A DNA stretch of 64,000 nucleotides from Prosapia bicincta. Its lineage: Eukaryota > Arthropoda > Insecta > Hemiptera > Cercopidae. Location: assembly GCA_036971475.1 (NCBI GenBank), contig JBAIZL010000004.1, forward strand, positions 70,900,393-70,964,392. Reading direction: 5' to 3'. Below are positions 44,011 to 57,293 of this stretch, one piece after another; position 1 is the stretch's first letter, and each line of letters opens with the position of its first letter. The notes beneath the pieces were generated by a model, which had not been told where the DNA came from, ran no database searches, and saw nothing but the letters and a program-made list of their open reading frames with translations. A program made the position numbers and the translations under genes.

Positions 44011-45301
44011 GACAGATGTGTATAAATATCCAAATATCACAGATTTATAGTTTATGATATAGTGATATACATATATGTTTTTAATTTTGTAACACTGTTT
44101 TCTATTTTCCATCTTTTGTGTTACACGAACCCACTGGCTTAATGATAACCTAACAGCTTCTCTCTGAGAGCCTTTCTAATAGCACTAGGTAGGCCCCTTC
44201 AAGAGTTTTTCCTTGGTTTCTAGCTAACATGTAGTGTGATAAGATGATTAGCTTTATATAGTGGCTTGCCCCATTTCATATGAAGAACCAGTTTGGTTTT
44301 TCCAAAAAGGATATGGAAAACTCTTTGTCTAAAAAGAGTTATATTATCACCTAATTTTGTTCCACAGGAGAGATTAATAATAATATCTAATTTAAATTGT
44401 TGAAATGAATAGAAGACTTTTATGAAGGATTAAAAATAAATATTGTTATAATAAATATTGATATGCAGTTTTAAAAAACATATTTCTATAAATGGTATCA
44501 TTTAATGTAAACTAAGATTCATCATTTTGGAACTGCTTGTGGTAATACTAAATTCGGTATAAAGTCCCAGTAAATTCGATTTTACATACAGAAAGAGTAG
44601 TTTTATTTAATAAAATAAAATTAAGAGTTTTAACCTTGAAAATAGATTTATTTCATTACATGAGACAAACCTCATTTCATTACTCACTCAGTAGATTGTT
44701 GGTTATAAATGTGTTGAATATACAAGTTCATAAGAAAGAGATTTTTTTTAATTATAGCAATACAGAAATTTTAGTTATGTCATAATTTTTCCATCACTTT
44801 AAATTGTAAGTTATTACATTTTAAATGAAATAAATGTTGCTTGTTGAAATATTTAAATATTAGCTTTTCTACATTTTCCATTATAATTAATGAAACCCTC
44901 AACTAAACTCTATTGCTTTTTTTTACAAGGGATTATCAGAGGGCTGATTCTGGGCCTATAGCCCATATTGTTAGAAATAAATATAACTTTCACAAAAGGA
45001 CGATTCATTCATGACTATGTCAATAGAAAACAAAAAAAATGCTGTAGACAAATATTGTTAATAGTATTTCTGATAAGCTTAGATAATGTTTAAAGTGATT
45101 ATTCATTTGCACAGTATTAAATTTGTGTAATAACAGGTTTTAAATTCATTTTTATTTATTGCCTAATTTAGTTTTTCTTTAGTATTTGAAATAATACCAA
45201 TAATATACTGGTATTTGTTTACCAATAAAGCTTTGTAAATTGCATTGTTTATAACGTTTTGAGTATTCCTTTTATAAATAAATTTTTCTATTTTATTTTA
45301 G
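44011..45301. other. Intron f-g DNA after the PLE cluster
   Basis: AT-rich; no element recognised. Confidence 0.45.
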
Positions 45302-45419
45302 GCACCAAGTTTACCACCTAAACAAGGGGCAGTTGAAAATGATGATTCCCTTGTACCATCATGGAGGAGGTCTTTTCGCAATAGAGGTGGTGAAACACCT
45401 AACAGAAATCTTACCTTAA
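45302..45419 (+). CDS. Mbs: MYPT/Mbs exon g: SWRRSFRNRG segment
   Basis: Phase 0 start after ttttatttta-g, donor gtgagc, phase 1 end. It encodes APSLPPKQGAVENDDSLV then PSWRRSFRNRGGETPNRN. The PSWRRSFRNRG part corresponds in position and pattern to the vertebrate MYPT1 motif ATWRLGLRKTGS, a conserved basic patch in the central region. Confidence 0.88.
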
Positions 45420-45606
45420 GTGAGCAATTTTTTATAATTACCTTTCTGTCTCTTATATAACATGCATGTCTCACTTTTTTTTAATGAATAACATGTAAAA
45501 ATTGAATATTAAATATAATGTTTCACATTTCACACTTTTAAAATTATACACTCTGATGTGCAAGTTAATTTGTTGTGTTAATTTGAAAATTGCTTCACTT
45601 TTTACT

Positions 45607-45775
45607 AGGGATGGGCCGATTCCGATTCCTATTTTGTTAACTATTAAAATATGTGTGTGGAGTAATTTATTGGAAAAATAATTAATTACCAACTATGTCT
45701 TATTTATGTATTAGTTGATTTGAATGAATTAAATGATAAAAGTAAACGAAAATATTATTATTTATGCTTAATTTA
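45607..45775 (-). mobile_element. hAT end fragment
   Basis: tagggatgggccgattccga is the hAT right end (27446-27427) in reverse. Homology continues through attaaaatatgtgtgtggag and caactatgtcttatttatgt, then fades. No second end. Confidence 0.75.
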
Positions 45776-48700
45776 ATAATCTGTTGTAAATAATATTTTT
45801 ATGTGTTTATACATTCAATAGAAGTTGTTTATAATACCGTTGGGATAGACAAATATATTATTTCACACATACGTTTTATTTTTAAATAATATAGGTTATT
45901 TTAATATTTCATTTTCAAGAAATGTATCGTTATTTGTTGCATACATTTTTTAAAAGTATAAACTGGATTTTATATAAAACAACAAATTAAATCATTTTTG
46001 TTATTGGTAAAAAAATTTAATACAGTACTTATAAAATGGATGAATAAATATTTTACATTTTTTCCAATAACGTGTCAGCATTTATTTAAATATTTGTTTT
46101 TGTTGAATAGTTTTTTCAAAATTAATTTTCTGATTTAATCCCTAATAATTCATAATTACCAAAACACCGCAAATAGCCATAAAGCATCTATTAATAACCA
46201 CATACATTTGGTATACCAAAAACATGAAATACTTGCATATTTAACCTAACAATTATAAATCTTTACTTCTTTATGTGTATCAAATTCAAAAATTGTTTTC
46301 ATATTACTTCAAACTTTCAAAGCATGTCTTACAATATTTCTTGTGAAAACCATTTTGAAAGTTTATGTTCATGTTATAAATTGTTAACATTAGAAGTTAG
46401 TATACATATTTTAAATGAATTTAAATTCTCTAGTTTTTGTAGACTATTTCATTTTAACTCAAAATTTATTTACATATATAAATATATAAAGCTTAAAGAA
46501 TAATTACTCTTTATTGTTTTTTAAAATAAAATGAAGTTTTTAAGATAAACAAAAACAAAGAAGGATCAACGAAGAAGACTGTTTAGATGCTATGAAAGAT
46601 AGAAGAAGTTACTTGAAAGGTATACCAATATTCCTAATAGTAACAAAGAAGCTTATATAATTATATATTTCTATCCTACCAAGATTTATGATTATACTAT
46701 GAAATAATAACAATTGAATAATTGGTAACAAACTGAACACATGTTTAAAAAATAGAAACTTTCCAAAAAAATTGTTTTGCAAGGAGTTAAGATGGATCAA
46801 ACAACTAATTTTTGTCTTAAAATTAGATTCTCTGTTCATTTAATAACTGTTTTTTATTGGTGCTTTGTAATGACGCCATTATTGCAAAACATGAACCCAG
46901 AATAAACGTTTATTTCAGTGATGTATGTTTTGTGCTTTGTGTGATGAAGGGAAAGCTTAAAATTACTTCTTTTGAATATTATTAAAAGGATCATTCCTTA
47001 TTCAGTATTTTGTGTCTTATAAAAGTGATGGTAATGTTAATGCCTTTATATGGCTGTTTTATAGTATGAATAAGTTGTCTAGCTGAGAACAAGTTCATTT
47101 TGTATCTTCTCTGTTTTCTTTTAAGTAAGCGTGATTGACTGGTAAATGCATTGTGGTGTTATAAACTATTCTCTTAATTTAGTGAATTTGCCTTCTACTT
47201 ATCACAGAGACTCTTAATTATTGTTAATTTTGTATGCTCGGTTTGTTTCATTTCATTTGGTAAGCTAGGTTTAAAATGTTTTTATTAATACATATTGTAA
47301 CATTTTGGAATAGCAAGTAAGGAAGGCACTATATATAATATAATATAAATATGTCAGTAAATTCAAACCATAAAATAACCAATTATGAAAAAAGAGAAAA
47401 ATGTAAACATAACCTGAATTGGCAAAATCGTAATATTTAATCACAAGTTTAGAACAATAACCACTGTAAAACAAACAATATAATAGAAACAATTTAATGT
47501 GTAACAGTTTAAAAAGAACACTAAAACAACGTAAATAATAGTAAAAGCCTTTAAGTGTTAAGAAAAGTGAAACCATTTTAAGATTGCACACAAGTTGACC
47601 AAGACGGGTAGACTAGCGTATTAAGTAAGATGCGCGCGCATTATGAACAGAACAGCTGATAATTTGAACTTCGTCGGGGGATATAATATTTAAATGCAGT
47701 TACCTGCAAAGAAAGTAAAATCTAGTTATTAAGAACATGAAATGTAAAAAAGGCAGTGAATACAGCATCCGTAAAGCCGGTAACAACAATTAAAAAAGGG
47801 AAATAGTTGTTTTAGCCATTTTGAAATGCTTAGCTAGCGTGGCTTCAGTTCTTCATGCCTACTCAAGCAAGGCAGACGTGTTTCAGAATTGGCCAATAAA
47901 ATTTGAAGGATTCAAACTCAGTGCAGGAGTGTTAGTCTCGAATTCAATTAACACTATAAAATACTTTCAAGAAAATTAATTAAAACTATTTATTTAAAAA
48001 GATCTTATTAAATATTTTGATAAAAGGCTGAAAAGTGGAATCTGCAATCTAAAACATTTAAGTATCTAGGCTAGATCCATTACTACATTTTGAAATTTTG
48101 CAATCAGACATTTATAAAAGAAAAGAAACCAGTGAATTTATTATAAAATTAAACTATAAAAGAAAACATTTAGAGTGAATATTAAGGAACAATTTTACTT
48201 AGAAATAAATTAATTTGTAACATAGTTTCTAACATTTATAGCTTAGATTTTTTTTTTGTTCTTGTACTTTAGAGTGCCAAATAAGATTTCATTATTCAAA
48301 ATTTAAAACTTCCCAGATAACTCGAGATTAAGAGAGCTTGTGCTAAACCAAAATTAAAATCAATTTAGGCTAAATTAAATAAAAACTGTTGCTGCCCAAA
48401 AGAGAAATACAATATAAAATAATAAGAATTATAATAATAGAGGAAACTAATAGTAAATTTGTACAACTTTAAAAAAGAAAAACATTTTTAAGAAAATGTT
48501 TTAAATGATACATTAAACTTGTTATAAAATAAGAAAGCTCTAAAAAATTTATTTATCTTAAAATAAATTAGAAAAGTTACTAACCTACCTTGATTAAAAT
48601 TATTGAAAAAAATATATTATAAAGAATCATTTATTCATTCATAATATCATAATAAAACAACTTATTACAATATATTATTAATAGTGTATATTTGGATTTT

Positions 48701-49351
48701 AACATGTTTAAGCAATAATTTGTTTTAAAGTATGTGTTAAAGGTTAAGCAATAATATTTTATTAAGCAATAATATAATGATTTTCATAGTAAGTTTAAGG
48801 CAAGGATTTATTTTCAATTCTCTTCTTATATTAAATTTAGAAAATTAACAAGAATTATGTCAACATAGAGTTTAGGCAGAGTACGGCACATTTTTCTATA
48901 CAGATTATCTAAAACTCAATTCAAATTGATAAGTAAGCTTGAACTTCAATTTTTTTTTTTAATTAGAGGAAAGGTTTTATCTAACAATAAATTGTTTGTA
49001 CACATTTAAGGTGATAAAATACTTTATATTTAACTTTTTGAAGTATTATTTGAGTTTGTACACACGGTCTGCATTCATATATACCAGGTTAGAATTTTTT
49101 AAAATTGGTTTTGTTTTGGTTACATATTTAAAGTTATTTCACTATTATTTATCATTTGATAATGATGTTTATATCATAGAAATTGTTACTTAATAAAACA
49201 GTTATGTAAATAACTTAGCATTGTATTTGTGAATTTCTTTTTCATATATGCTTGCTAACATGTTTAATCAGTCTTGTTGTAAATGACTAAAAATACTGTG
49301 CATGGTTTGTTACTAGTAAATTTTGTGTAATGATGAAAATTTGTTTCTAAG
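45776..49351. other. Intron g-h DNA, unassigned
   Basis: Mostly AT-rich. 47600-47950 is less AT-rich with no recognised content. Confidence 0.45.
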
Positions 49352-49478
49352 GGATAGGGGAGAAAGATAATTCTGTCTTGAAAGTGACGTCTCCTCCTGG
49401 GACTCCTTCAAGGAATCCTGCAGAAACTACTCAGGAAGTTGGTCTAAGAAGGACACAGAGCTTTGAAGCCGATGAAAA
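49352..49478 (+). CDS. Mbs: MYPT/Mbs exon h: central region with LRRTQSFE
   Basis: Acceptor ttgtttctaag, donor gtatgt, from phase 1 to phase 2. It encodes RIGEKDNSVLKVTSPPGTP, then SRNPAETTQEVGLRRTQSFE and ADEK. R-R-T-Q-S-F is a likely basophilic kinase site and SPPGTP a proline-directed site. The phase-2 end fits exon i exactly, giving DEKFYKRY. Confidence 0.88.
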
Positions 49479-51254
49479 GTATGTAAATTTAAAATCGCTA
49501 ACACAATATTTTTTCACCGTGCACAAAACATTTGTTCTCTTGAATTTTTTTTCACACTGAAAATAAGATTTGCTTGTTGTACTAAAACATTTGTGTGTTT
49601 TTGTAATGTAAGAACATATATTGTGTCAGACACTTTATGGAGTTGAGTACTTGTTTAAACTTTTATTGTTTAGATTTCATATTTGTCTTAACAGTGTTAC
49701 AAAATTAATCCTATTCTGTGTTTAAAATTAGTTAATAATGATGAATTTCACTTCTACTATTGCATAGAAACAAAATTGTGCTTAGACCAATAAATCATAT
49801 ATTTTTCAAGAAATCATCATGTACAGTAAAAAGTATGTGTATTCAAAATTAGCACAAGATATGATTGGGTAAAACAAAATTTAGATAATATGAAGAATAT
49901 AGGTAACATTCTTAGAAAAAAGTATTATGAAAACGCCGTTTGCTTTGTTTAAAAATAAGTCTATCTAAAATGGATCAATAGGGAAGAAATATAATAGTGT
50001 GTATGGTCTTTTGTTCAAGCATCTTCTGTACAAAACAAGCATGGTTTATCTATAGCACAAACATACAACTATTTGAAAATAAAATATGTAGCTCTAATAA
50101 TGGGAGAATGATGATATAGTTACAATGTATTTGTAGCTCTTTATACATTCTGCTGCTGTTGGGGTTCAGTCCCATTTCCCTCCCTTTCAATTCCGGTTCA
50201 AGTTTTTTTCTGTTACTCGTATCCTGTCATTTAGGTATGCATATTGGAACAATATTTTTAATCTATCGTCATTTACTTTTGCTCCTCTGAAATACAAAAT
50301 GACTTTTACAAATAATTTTAAAGCTAACCTTTCAATTGTTTCTTCTAGTATAACACTATTGAAGTTATAAGCCCCAACTCAGCAGCTCTCTTTTAGTGAC
50401 TCCCATTTGTCAGTTTGATTGATAAGGTCTTTTTAAACCGCAATAATCTCTTTATTTTTAACTATATCAATCTATACTGGAATTTAAAATTTACTATACA
50501 ATCAAAGAGGTTTTAAATTTAAATTGTTCAGATGTTTACCAAATAGATTTGCATATATAAATGAAAAAAACAAGAGTAATTGAAAGTTTTTAGCTAAAAA
50601 AAAGTAGTGTATGAATTAATAATTATTCTAGATTGTATAGGTAGGAATATTCAACAAATATAGAATAAACACCAACAGGTATACAACATTTTTAAAATTT
50701 GACACTACTAAAAATTGAAGCAGCTAAAATTATACGTATAATCTAGCATCACATTTCCAGTTTTTAGATTGAATCCTTGAACAAACCCCTTAATACAATG
50801 TTGAAGAAATAAAATTAAATTATAATTGAAATGTGTTTACTTACATTACAATGTTATGTGTAACATTATTATACTTCGAGTATTTTTAATGATTTTATAC
50901 CATTACATTATTCATGAAATTGATATCGTTTACTTGCATCCCGTCATTAGTTGGCAAGCTTCACATGATGCTTTGAAGGTAAGTGCTGACAAATATTTAT
51001 TTGTGTTAGGCTAGGTAAGCACTGTCTGCTTGACTACAGCGCATCCGCTGACAAACAAGGCAGTCGAGTGTCTGATGAATATGGTAGATATCGGGTTTCA
51101 TTAGTTATTTTGTAAATAGTACTTCAAGTTACAGTTATAGGTTATGGATAAATTTTAAAAATATGGTCTTCTAGTGGTGACCAATAAAAACAAAATCCTG
51201 TAAATGTGACCAATCATATACAATTTGGTTGTACTGAGCTAGCAATCAAACCCC
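49479..51254. other. Intron h-i DNA, unassigned part
   Basis: No exon or element recognised before the hAT-like relic. Confidence 0.4.
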
Positions 51255-52290
51255 AATGTGTCATATCTAGTGGGTGTTGTCACCTGAAAGCATGAAACCT
51301 TTAAAAATGAAACACATCTTAAAACAAAACATGTTGCACTGGCAAACAGTAAAATTTTTCTAGAGAAAACTGTCATTTCTTTGAAGTCATCAGGTAAATA
51401 TTAGAGAAACTACTGATGTCAATGAAACTTCTCTTAAAGCTGAATATGACATAGCGCTAAAAATTGTTAAGAATGGAAAGACACATATAATTAAAAGTAT
51501 TTTCCAGGTTTTAATTAAAGCAACTGGCGCTTTTGAAATTGAGTATAAGATGTGTTTCAATTTGTAGTGATGAAGTAAAGTCTCTTATGGAAAAAAAAGG
51601 TGGTTTGATTGCCAGGTTGAAATCTATAATGCTACATGTAAACTGGATCTACTGTTTTTTTACACAGGTAAGCTTTTATCTACTAATTAGATGTGAGATG
51701 ACCTCTGGCAAGTTATGAATGAACTACATTTGAGCGTCCATTACAGAGTTGAGGACTTAAGAAAACCTTTGAGAAGAGGTAGTAGCTTTACACAAACATT
51801 TTCTATTTCTCTGAGATGTGCAGTGGCTATCCCTTAAAAATGACGTATTAACCAGGCTCTTTCAATTAAAGTCAGAAATGTTGCTATTTTTTATCGATAG
51901 TAAATCTGACTTCCAGTTTTTTCAATGGTGGAGAGTGACTGATAAAGCTTATGCATTTGGCTTATATCTTTATTCATCTCAATAGCTTGAACATACACCT
52001 ACAAGTATCACTCAAAGCCGAGCTGTTTACTTAGGTCAAAGATAACGCACCGCATTTGTATAGAAAGTTGCTGTTACGAATGCAAGAATTAAGAAAGAAG
52101 GCTGATAATTTTTCTCTTACTCAAGAATTTATAGAGTATGTTTTGAGTATTGGCAACACAATACTAGATTATTCATCTCTCTACATACTGATATCATCTC
52201 ACCTTGAAGCCTTAATTAAACAGTTACTTGGAACATTGTGTTTCTCTTACGAATATGAATGGATTTTTGTAGATACTGAATCCATTTAAT
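51255..52290 (+). pseudogene. ZBED5-like hAT transposase relic
   Basis: Broken frames give EYDIALKIVKNGKTHIIKSI, SDEVKSLMEKKGGLIARLKS, MTSGKL, VHYRVEDLRKPLRRG, FIDSKSDFQFFQWWRVTDKA and LQELRKKADNFSLTQEFIEY. In ZBED5/SCAND3-type transposases the matching order is SYxVAYxIAKxKKPHTIGE, CTDGAxxLTGxxSGVVARIK, EALASKKM, HTEVRWLSRGK, DYLEDxxWLxKLAYLADIF. Many stops; intronic and dead. Confidence 0.7.
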
Positions 52291-52610
52291 GATATAATTT
52301 TTTTGTATTTATTTTGTTTTACTCATCAAGATTTTTGTTTGTAACAAAACCATACTTCAATTGAAGGAGCTTTTAAATTAAAGATTTTTGTCATAAAACA
52401 TTTATTTTAATTTTAGATCAATTTAATTTTGGTTTGTTCTGCAAAAAAAAATATTTTTTCACTCACAATTTTTTAATATTGTTTATTGTTTTTTGTGAGT
52501 TAAAATAATTGTTTTCCAAAATAATGTTTTTTCCTAGTTTATAAGTGATTTTTGCTTGGCATGAGCATGTATGTGTTTTTGTTGTGATTGTGTGCTGCAT
52601 TGCATGGCAG

Positions 52611-52730
52611 ATTCTACAAGCGATACTGTGAGTTGAGAGCCAAAATCAATGCTGGCAATTCATGTCCTGCTTTGCACGCAGCCTCACTACCTACCAGGTC
52701 TGCTTCATTGAAGGAAAAACATTATACAAG
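52611..52730 (+). CDS. Mbs: MYPT/Mbs exon i: FYKRYCELRAKI segment
   Basis: Acceptor ttgcatggcag; donor taken at gtacaa because it keeps the longest open frame (an alternative donor follows CTACCAG near 52696). It encodes FYKRYCELRAKINAGNSC then PALHAASLPTRSASLKEK. The phase fits exon h. This is the last exon recognised; about 11 kb to the right show none, so the C-terminal coiled coil lies beyond the window. Confidence 0.85.
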
Positions 52731-53755
52731 GTACAAAAACTCGCATACAAGGTCTAATAAAAAAAAAGAATTTCTAATAAAATATATATGTTTATAATCT
52801 TCAATTTCTATGATGTTTCCATAGAAAAGTCCTCCTTGTGTTTTTGCATATTTATAACTTAGCCTCCACTTTGTGAAATACTGGTAGAAAACTTCTTTTG
52901 GTGTCCTCAACTGAGATTTGGAATCTATTACAACCATTCTGGAACAATATTTACTTATTGCCTTGTTGAATTTGCAAATAGCCAAAAGTCAATAGAATAA
53001 TATTGTTCTATTATGGCATCACTTGTTTTGTTTTAGTTTACCAAGTTTTAGTTTACTTTTGAATAATTGAAAAAAGTATATATTTTTATAGAATATATTC
53101 ATATTAAATAAAATAAAATACTGATGTATTAGCAAGTCTAAAATTCCTTAGTTTTTCTTTATTAGTTAAAGTAATTTTTTCTCGCATATTGTATAAGACA
53201 TGAAGTTGTTATTATAGTATTAATTTTTGTTTGTATGTCCAAAGACTAACAATTCAGAAAAACAACTTTGATGTAAACAAAATTAGAAGGATTTTAACGT
53301 ATTATTGAAATTGATATTGTTTTACATTTAGTCTTCTGAAAACTCCTACTTGATTAATTAATCACTTTGTTTCAATCTAGTAAGCCAAACATTTGATTTT
53401 CATTTATGACCCATTTCAATAATTTGTCTATAATGTCAGCAAATTTGTGTAATAGTGGTTACTGGATTCTCCTTTACTGAAAATTACCTTTTTATGTATT
53501 CATATCAATATGCATTTTATAGATTGAAGAATTCAGACTTTTTTTCTGCCTTGTTAAACTCATGGTCCAACCACTAATATAAATATATAGCAGCAGCACT
53601 ATCATTGCTGAAGATTTCCACATAAAAGGTTGCCAAACACATAGAAGAAAGTTGTACTCACTAACCCATTGTGGATTAGATTATCTGAGATCTATTCTTG
53701 AAGCAGACACTAATTCCTAGTGTCAATTGAATTGTATTTCATTATAAAAATATTT
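52731..53755. other. DNA right of MYPT exon i, unassigned
   Basis: AT-rich intron; no further exon seen. Confidence 0.45.
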
Positions 53756-54020
53756 TTAGGTTAGTTTTGGTTGGTAAAGATTATTTAGATTTTTTGGACT
53801 AGGAGACTGACAGACTTACCTTGGTAAGAGCCCACACTGTAGTCTTGAAATAGAAACACATAAAAGCACTTAAACAATGATATATTTCAACCACACAGTG
53901 GTCTTTGTCAATCGAAGAGAAAACACAAAAAGAAATATGAGAGAATGAAATAAAATAAATATAAGTTGTAATCACAGATTGTGTAGAGTAAAAATCAGAT
54001 GACACAGATGCACAGATTAA

Positions 54021-54023
<3 letters not shown>
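53756..54023 (-). mobile_element. PLE-1 tail
   Basis: - orientation tail from ggttagttttggttggtaaa to gcacagattaaagatat at a TA tract. Confidence 0.8.

Positions 54024-54072
<49 letters not shown>
54024..54072. repeat. (TA)n microsatellite
   Basis: Between PLE-1 and PLE-2 tails. Confidence 0.95.
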
Positions 54073-54074
<2 letters not shown>

Positions 54075-54317
54075 TTGATATTTAACGTTATCCATTGTTT
54101 TTCCGTTGCACTGACTTTATGAAGTTAATATATTACTATGTAAGTAATTTTATCCACCATTAAGTGCAATAATGGTCTGTCAGACAGACCGAACATCCAC
54201 AACAGAAAAACATCAGTGATTCGACAATGGTCAATTGACCGAAAGGTGCCTCATCACTCAAGGTAAAATTATTGCACTTAATGGTGGATAAAATTACTTA
54301 CATAGTAATATATTAAC

Positions 54318-54320
<3 letters not shown>
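54073..54320. mobile_element. PLE-2 tail inverted pair
   Basis: The left arm has tttatccaccattaagtgca; the right arm holds the hammerhead-like fold (54215-54258) then tgcacttaatggtggataaa. Centre about 54180 (ctgtcagacagac). Confidence 0.78.
54215..54258 (+). ncRNA. Hammerhead-shaped fold, non-canonical core (PLE-2 copy 2)
   Basis: AGTGAT, TCGACAAT, GGTC AATT GACC, GAAA, GG TG CC, UC, ATCACT: identical pairings to 37979-38021 with a changed stem II loop. Confidence 0.5.

Positions 54321-54364
<44 letters not shown>
54321..54364. repeat. (TA)n microsatellite
   Basis: Between the PLE-2 tail and PLE-1 element. Confidence 0.95.
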
Positions 54365-54367
<3 letters not shown>

Positions 54368-55737
54368 TCCATGAGCATATGAGTGATTATAGTTTATATA
54401 AGTCTGTCAGGGAAAATGAGATAAGGTTATTAGGGGGGGGGGAAAAAAAGGAAAAAAATGAATGGATTTATCTGATGTTGAGGTTAGGGGATTCTCTGGA
54501 CTTAGTATACCACTGGTATGATAGTTCCCACCTTCTCAGTTCTGAGGGATTGCAATCAGGGGGGAGTGATTTAATTATTTTTGTGGTATAGCAGTCATCA
54601 AAAGTTGTGATGTTGTGACTCGCAGCATGTTGAGCTGTTGGTCTATCCATATTCATAATTTTAACATCATGTCTGTGACCATTCATTCTGATATTCAGAC
54701 CATCCGTGGTCAGGCCTATGTACTGTGCTGAGCAAAGCTTACATTGTAGCTGGTATATGACATTTTTCGATGTACAATTATGATGACCCTGTATTTCGAA
54801 GACCATTTTTGTTGTTTGGCTGTTGAAACTATTTGCTGAGGGGTGTATTGGACACGTCTTGCATCTAGGTCTATTGCATGGGAAGGAGCCATGAGGAAGT
54901 TTGTGTGATTTCTTTGCATCAGGGTCTGGTAGTTTAGGATGTACTAGGATGTTTTTCAAGTTGGGAGGTTGCTTGTACCAAATTTGAGGTGGATCGGTGA
55001 AAATTTATGGTGTGGACAGAAGCTTGAAGAATTTTGAAGCCATCTCTCAATATCTTGTTGAGTTTATGTAGACCAGGATGGTAGTCTGTTATTAAAGACA
55101 GTTTATTTTGTTCTGTTTGGGGTGAACCGAGGATTGTGCTGAATGAATTGGGTTTTCAATGAGTTTTTTTGGGTATCCTCTTCTCTGGAAGGCTGTTGAT
55201 ATCTTTCTATTAAAATCTTCCAATTCCCTATCATTCGAACAGATTCTCTTACCCCTGATTGCTTGACTGTATGGAATGGATCGTTTTATGTTTATTGGGT
55301 GGTTGCTGTCGAAATGGAGATATTGTAGGTGGTTTGTCGGTTCGATGTGAATTCCTGTGTTGATATTTCCATTCTGGAGTGTTACCTCTACATCCAAAAA
55401 GGTGATGGCTGTTGTAGATTTCTCCCAGGTAAATTGAAGTGTGGAGAATTGTGTCAGGCTGTCTAAAAATGCCTCAAGTGTTGAAGCACCCTGTGACCAA
55501 ATTAGGAAGATGTCATCTATATATCTATACCAACATAATGGCTGGTGTGTTTGTGTCTTTAGAAAACTTTCTTCCAACAATCCCATGTACAGATTTGCGT
55601 ACGATGGTGCCATTCTTGTGCCCATTGCTGTTCCCTTTATTTGAAGGTAGTTCCTTCCCTCAAACTGAAAGTTGTTCTTCTCGAGGATGAACCTGGTCAG
55701 GTTCACAAGAAAAGGTGTAGTGGGAGAAGGCTTGCAT
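54365..55737 (-). mobile_element. PLE-1 element, 5'-truncated
   Basis: Short tail part (gtttccatgagcatatgag) at 54365-54466, then coding on the - strand up to 55737, where it stops abruptly at ggtgtagtgggagaaggctt. Confidence 0.82.
54468..55737 (-). pseudogene. PLE-1 RT/GIY-YIG, frameshifted
   Basis: From the 5' side: NLTRFILEKNNFQFEGRNY, TAMGTRMAPSYANLYMGLLE (motif B), RYIDDIFLIWSQ (motif C), ITFLDVEVTLQNGNI, NHPINIKRSIPYSQAIRG; a frameshift with a few lost bases near 55000-55100; then NLKNILVHPKLPDPDAKK, CKTCPIHPSANSF, KNVIYQLQCKLCSAQYIGLT, SELRRWELSYQWYTKSRES. Motif A is lost by truncation. Confidence 0.87.
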
Positions 55738-56374
55738 TAATTATGTATTTATTAAATTAAAAACAATATAACTGTAAGTTAAAAATTATTATTTTTCAGT
55801 TTTATCTAATATATTTTAATAACAAATTGTGAATTCTATATTTCATATACAGAAATAAATTCTGAAGAGGGGATCCTTGTATCTTCCAACTAACTTAAAG
55901 GTAGTGGTTTGTTGTTTCGAGTTTTCAAAATACATTTGCCAAACAAGTTCGTTCCTACAACAATTATTTAAAAAATATTTTTGGGCAAAAGAATACAAAA
56001 TAAATTATTTATTTTCTAGAACAAACTCTTTTTGAAAATTGATTTTCTATCTATGTGTGTTTATGTTTAATGTAATTTGTGAGGAGTCCTAAAACACAAA
56101 TGTTATTTTAAGATCAACACTTAATAGACTTTCTTATCACACCAAAGCTTTAGTTCGTGTTTTCCCATTCGATTTGAAACTGTAAATAGAGCCACCAACT
56201 TTCTTTACTTATTTTAAGACCCAGGGCTGCTGACTCTAGACTCAAGGAGTAAGAGTCCTAGACAGTTAACAGTCTTTAAATTTAGCCATATCTCTGTGTA
56301 GTAGTAAATTTGGTCACTTACTACATTCTTACGTATTTATAGTTTTTAAATTTTGCACAACAGCCTCTGATTGC
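55738..56374. other. Unassigned DNA
   Basis: No feature recognised. Confidence 0.45.
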
Positions 56375-57293
56375 TTAACACTACAGCAGATTCTCGGTGG
56401 CAGATTCAATACAGGTTTATTGGCAGAACAGTGTATTACACACTAAAATATTGTTTTATTTATCGGGTCACAAATAAAAGAAAGAAATACAAATGGTAAA
56501 TTACTGTATGACAAATAATAAAACACAATAAAAAAGACAGAGAAAAAAAGATAATTTACATACAAAACTAAAGACCCTACTACTAAAATAAGCACTCAAC
56601 GTTTAACTCGGAATGTTTATTTCTGTTTGTGCCATGTGTTTCACAAAGTCATAGAGATCGATAATGTAAACGGAGACATAGATAATACAAATATCACGTC
56701 CGAGACTATTTATAGCTGAGATTAGATGACATTTATTTACTACAATCTTATGATGACACATTAGGTTTTCGGGCATCCAAGCATTTCGTCAATGACTCAT
56801 ATTTACAATAGTCTGTTTCCACCTCGAGTTGGTTCATTCACTGTAATAGGGCAATTATCAATAATTCTTGTGTTAGTTCAGAAAGCTTAGTTAATTTTTA
56901 TGATCGTTAATTTTACTGGATATTTTGTCGCGTTAAGTTGTTCAAACTAAAAAAAAAAACATTGAAATATAAAAGTTAAACCAAATTAAATCTATTCATA
57001 AAACTCCCTGAAGCATTGTTTCAGTTGAAGCATCAAAAGTTAAATTGGGATGGTCGGATTTAAAAACAACTCAGGCACAATATTCTCCAAACTCTTCTGA
57101 AGCACTGACGTAAAAATCAAACCTTTATACAAACGCGTATCAACACTAGAGAAGTTTCAATTAGCCTGGTAGTGAGCGTGCCGGTGAGCTCGCCGTCTCT
57201 ATGAAAATAAGCTGGGAGCGCACAGGCATGCTCTTTGTGCCTCGTAGGGGAACCCAGAGCATGCCGGTACGCTAGTCATACTGAACGTGTTAA
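56375..57293 (-). mobile_element. piggyBac-type MITE 2
   Basis: TTAA at 56375-56378 and 57290-57293; inverted ends cactacagcag.. (left) and ..tactgaacgtg (right). Reverse-orientation relative of MITE 1 (29860-30930): shares tatttatcgggtcacaaat, the promoter module and the terminal gctagt..gaacgtg block. Confidence 0.78.
56636..56830 (-). promoter_or_regulatory. Shared TATA promoter module, copy 3
   Basis: On the - strand: tgacgaaatgcttggatgcc through gctataaatagtctcggac to attatcgatctctatgactt. Confidence 0.6.
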
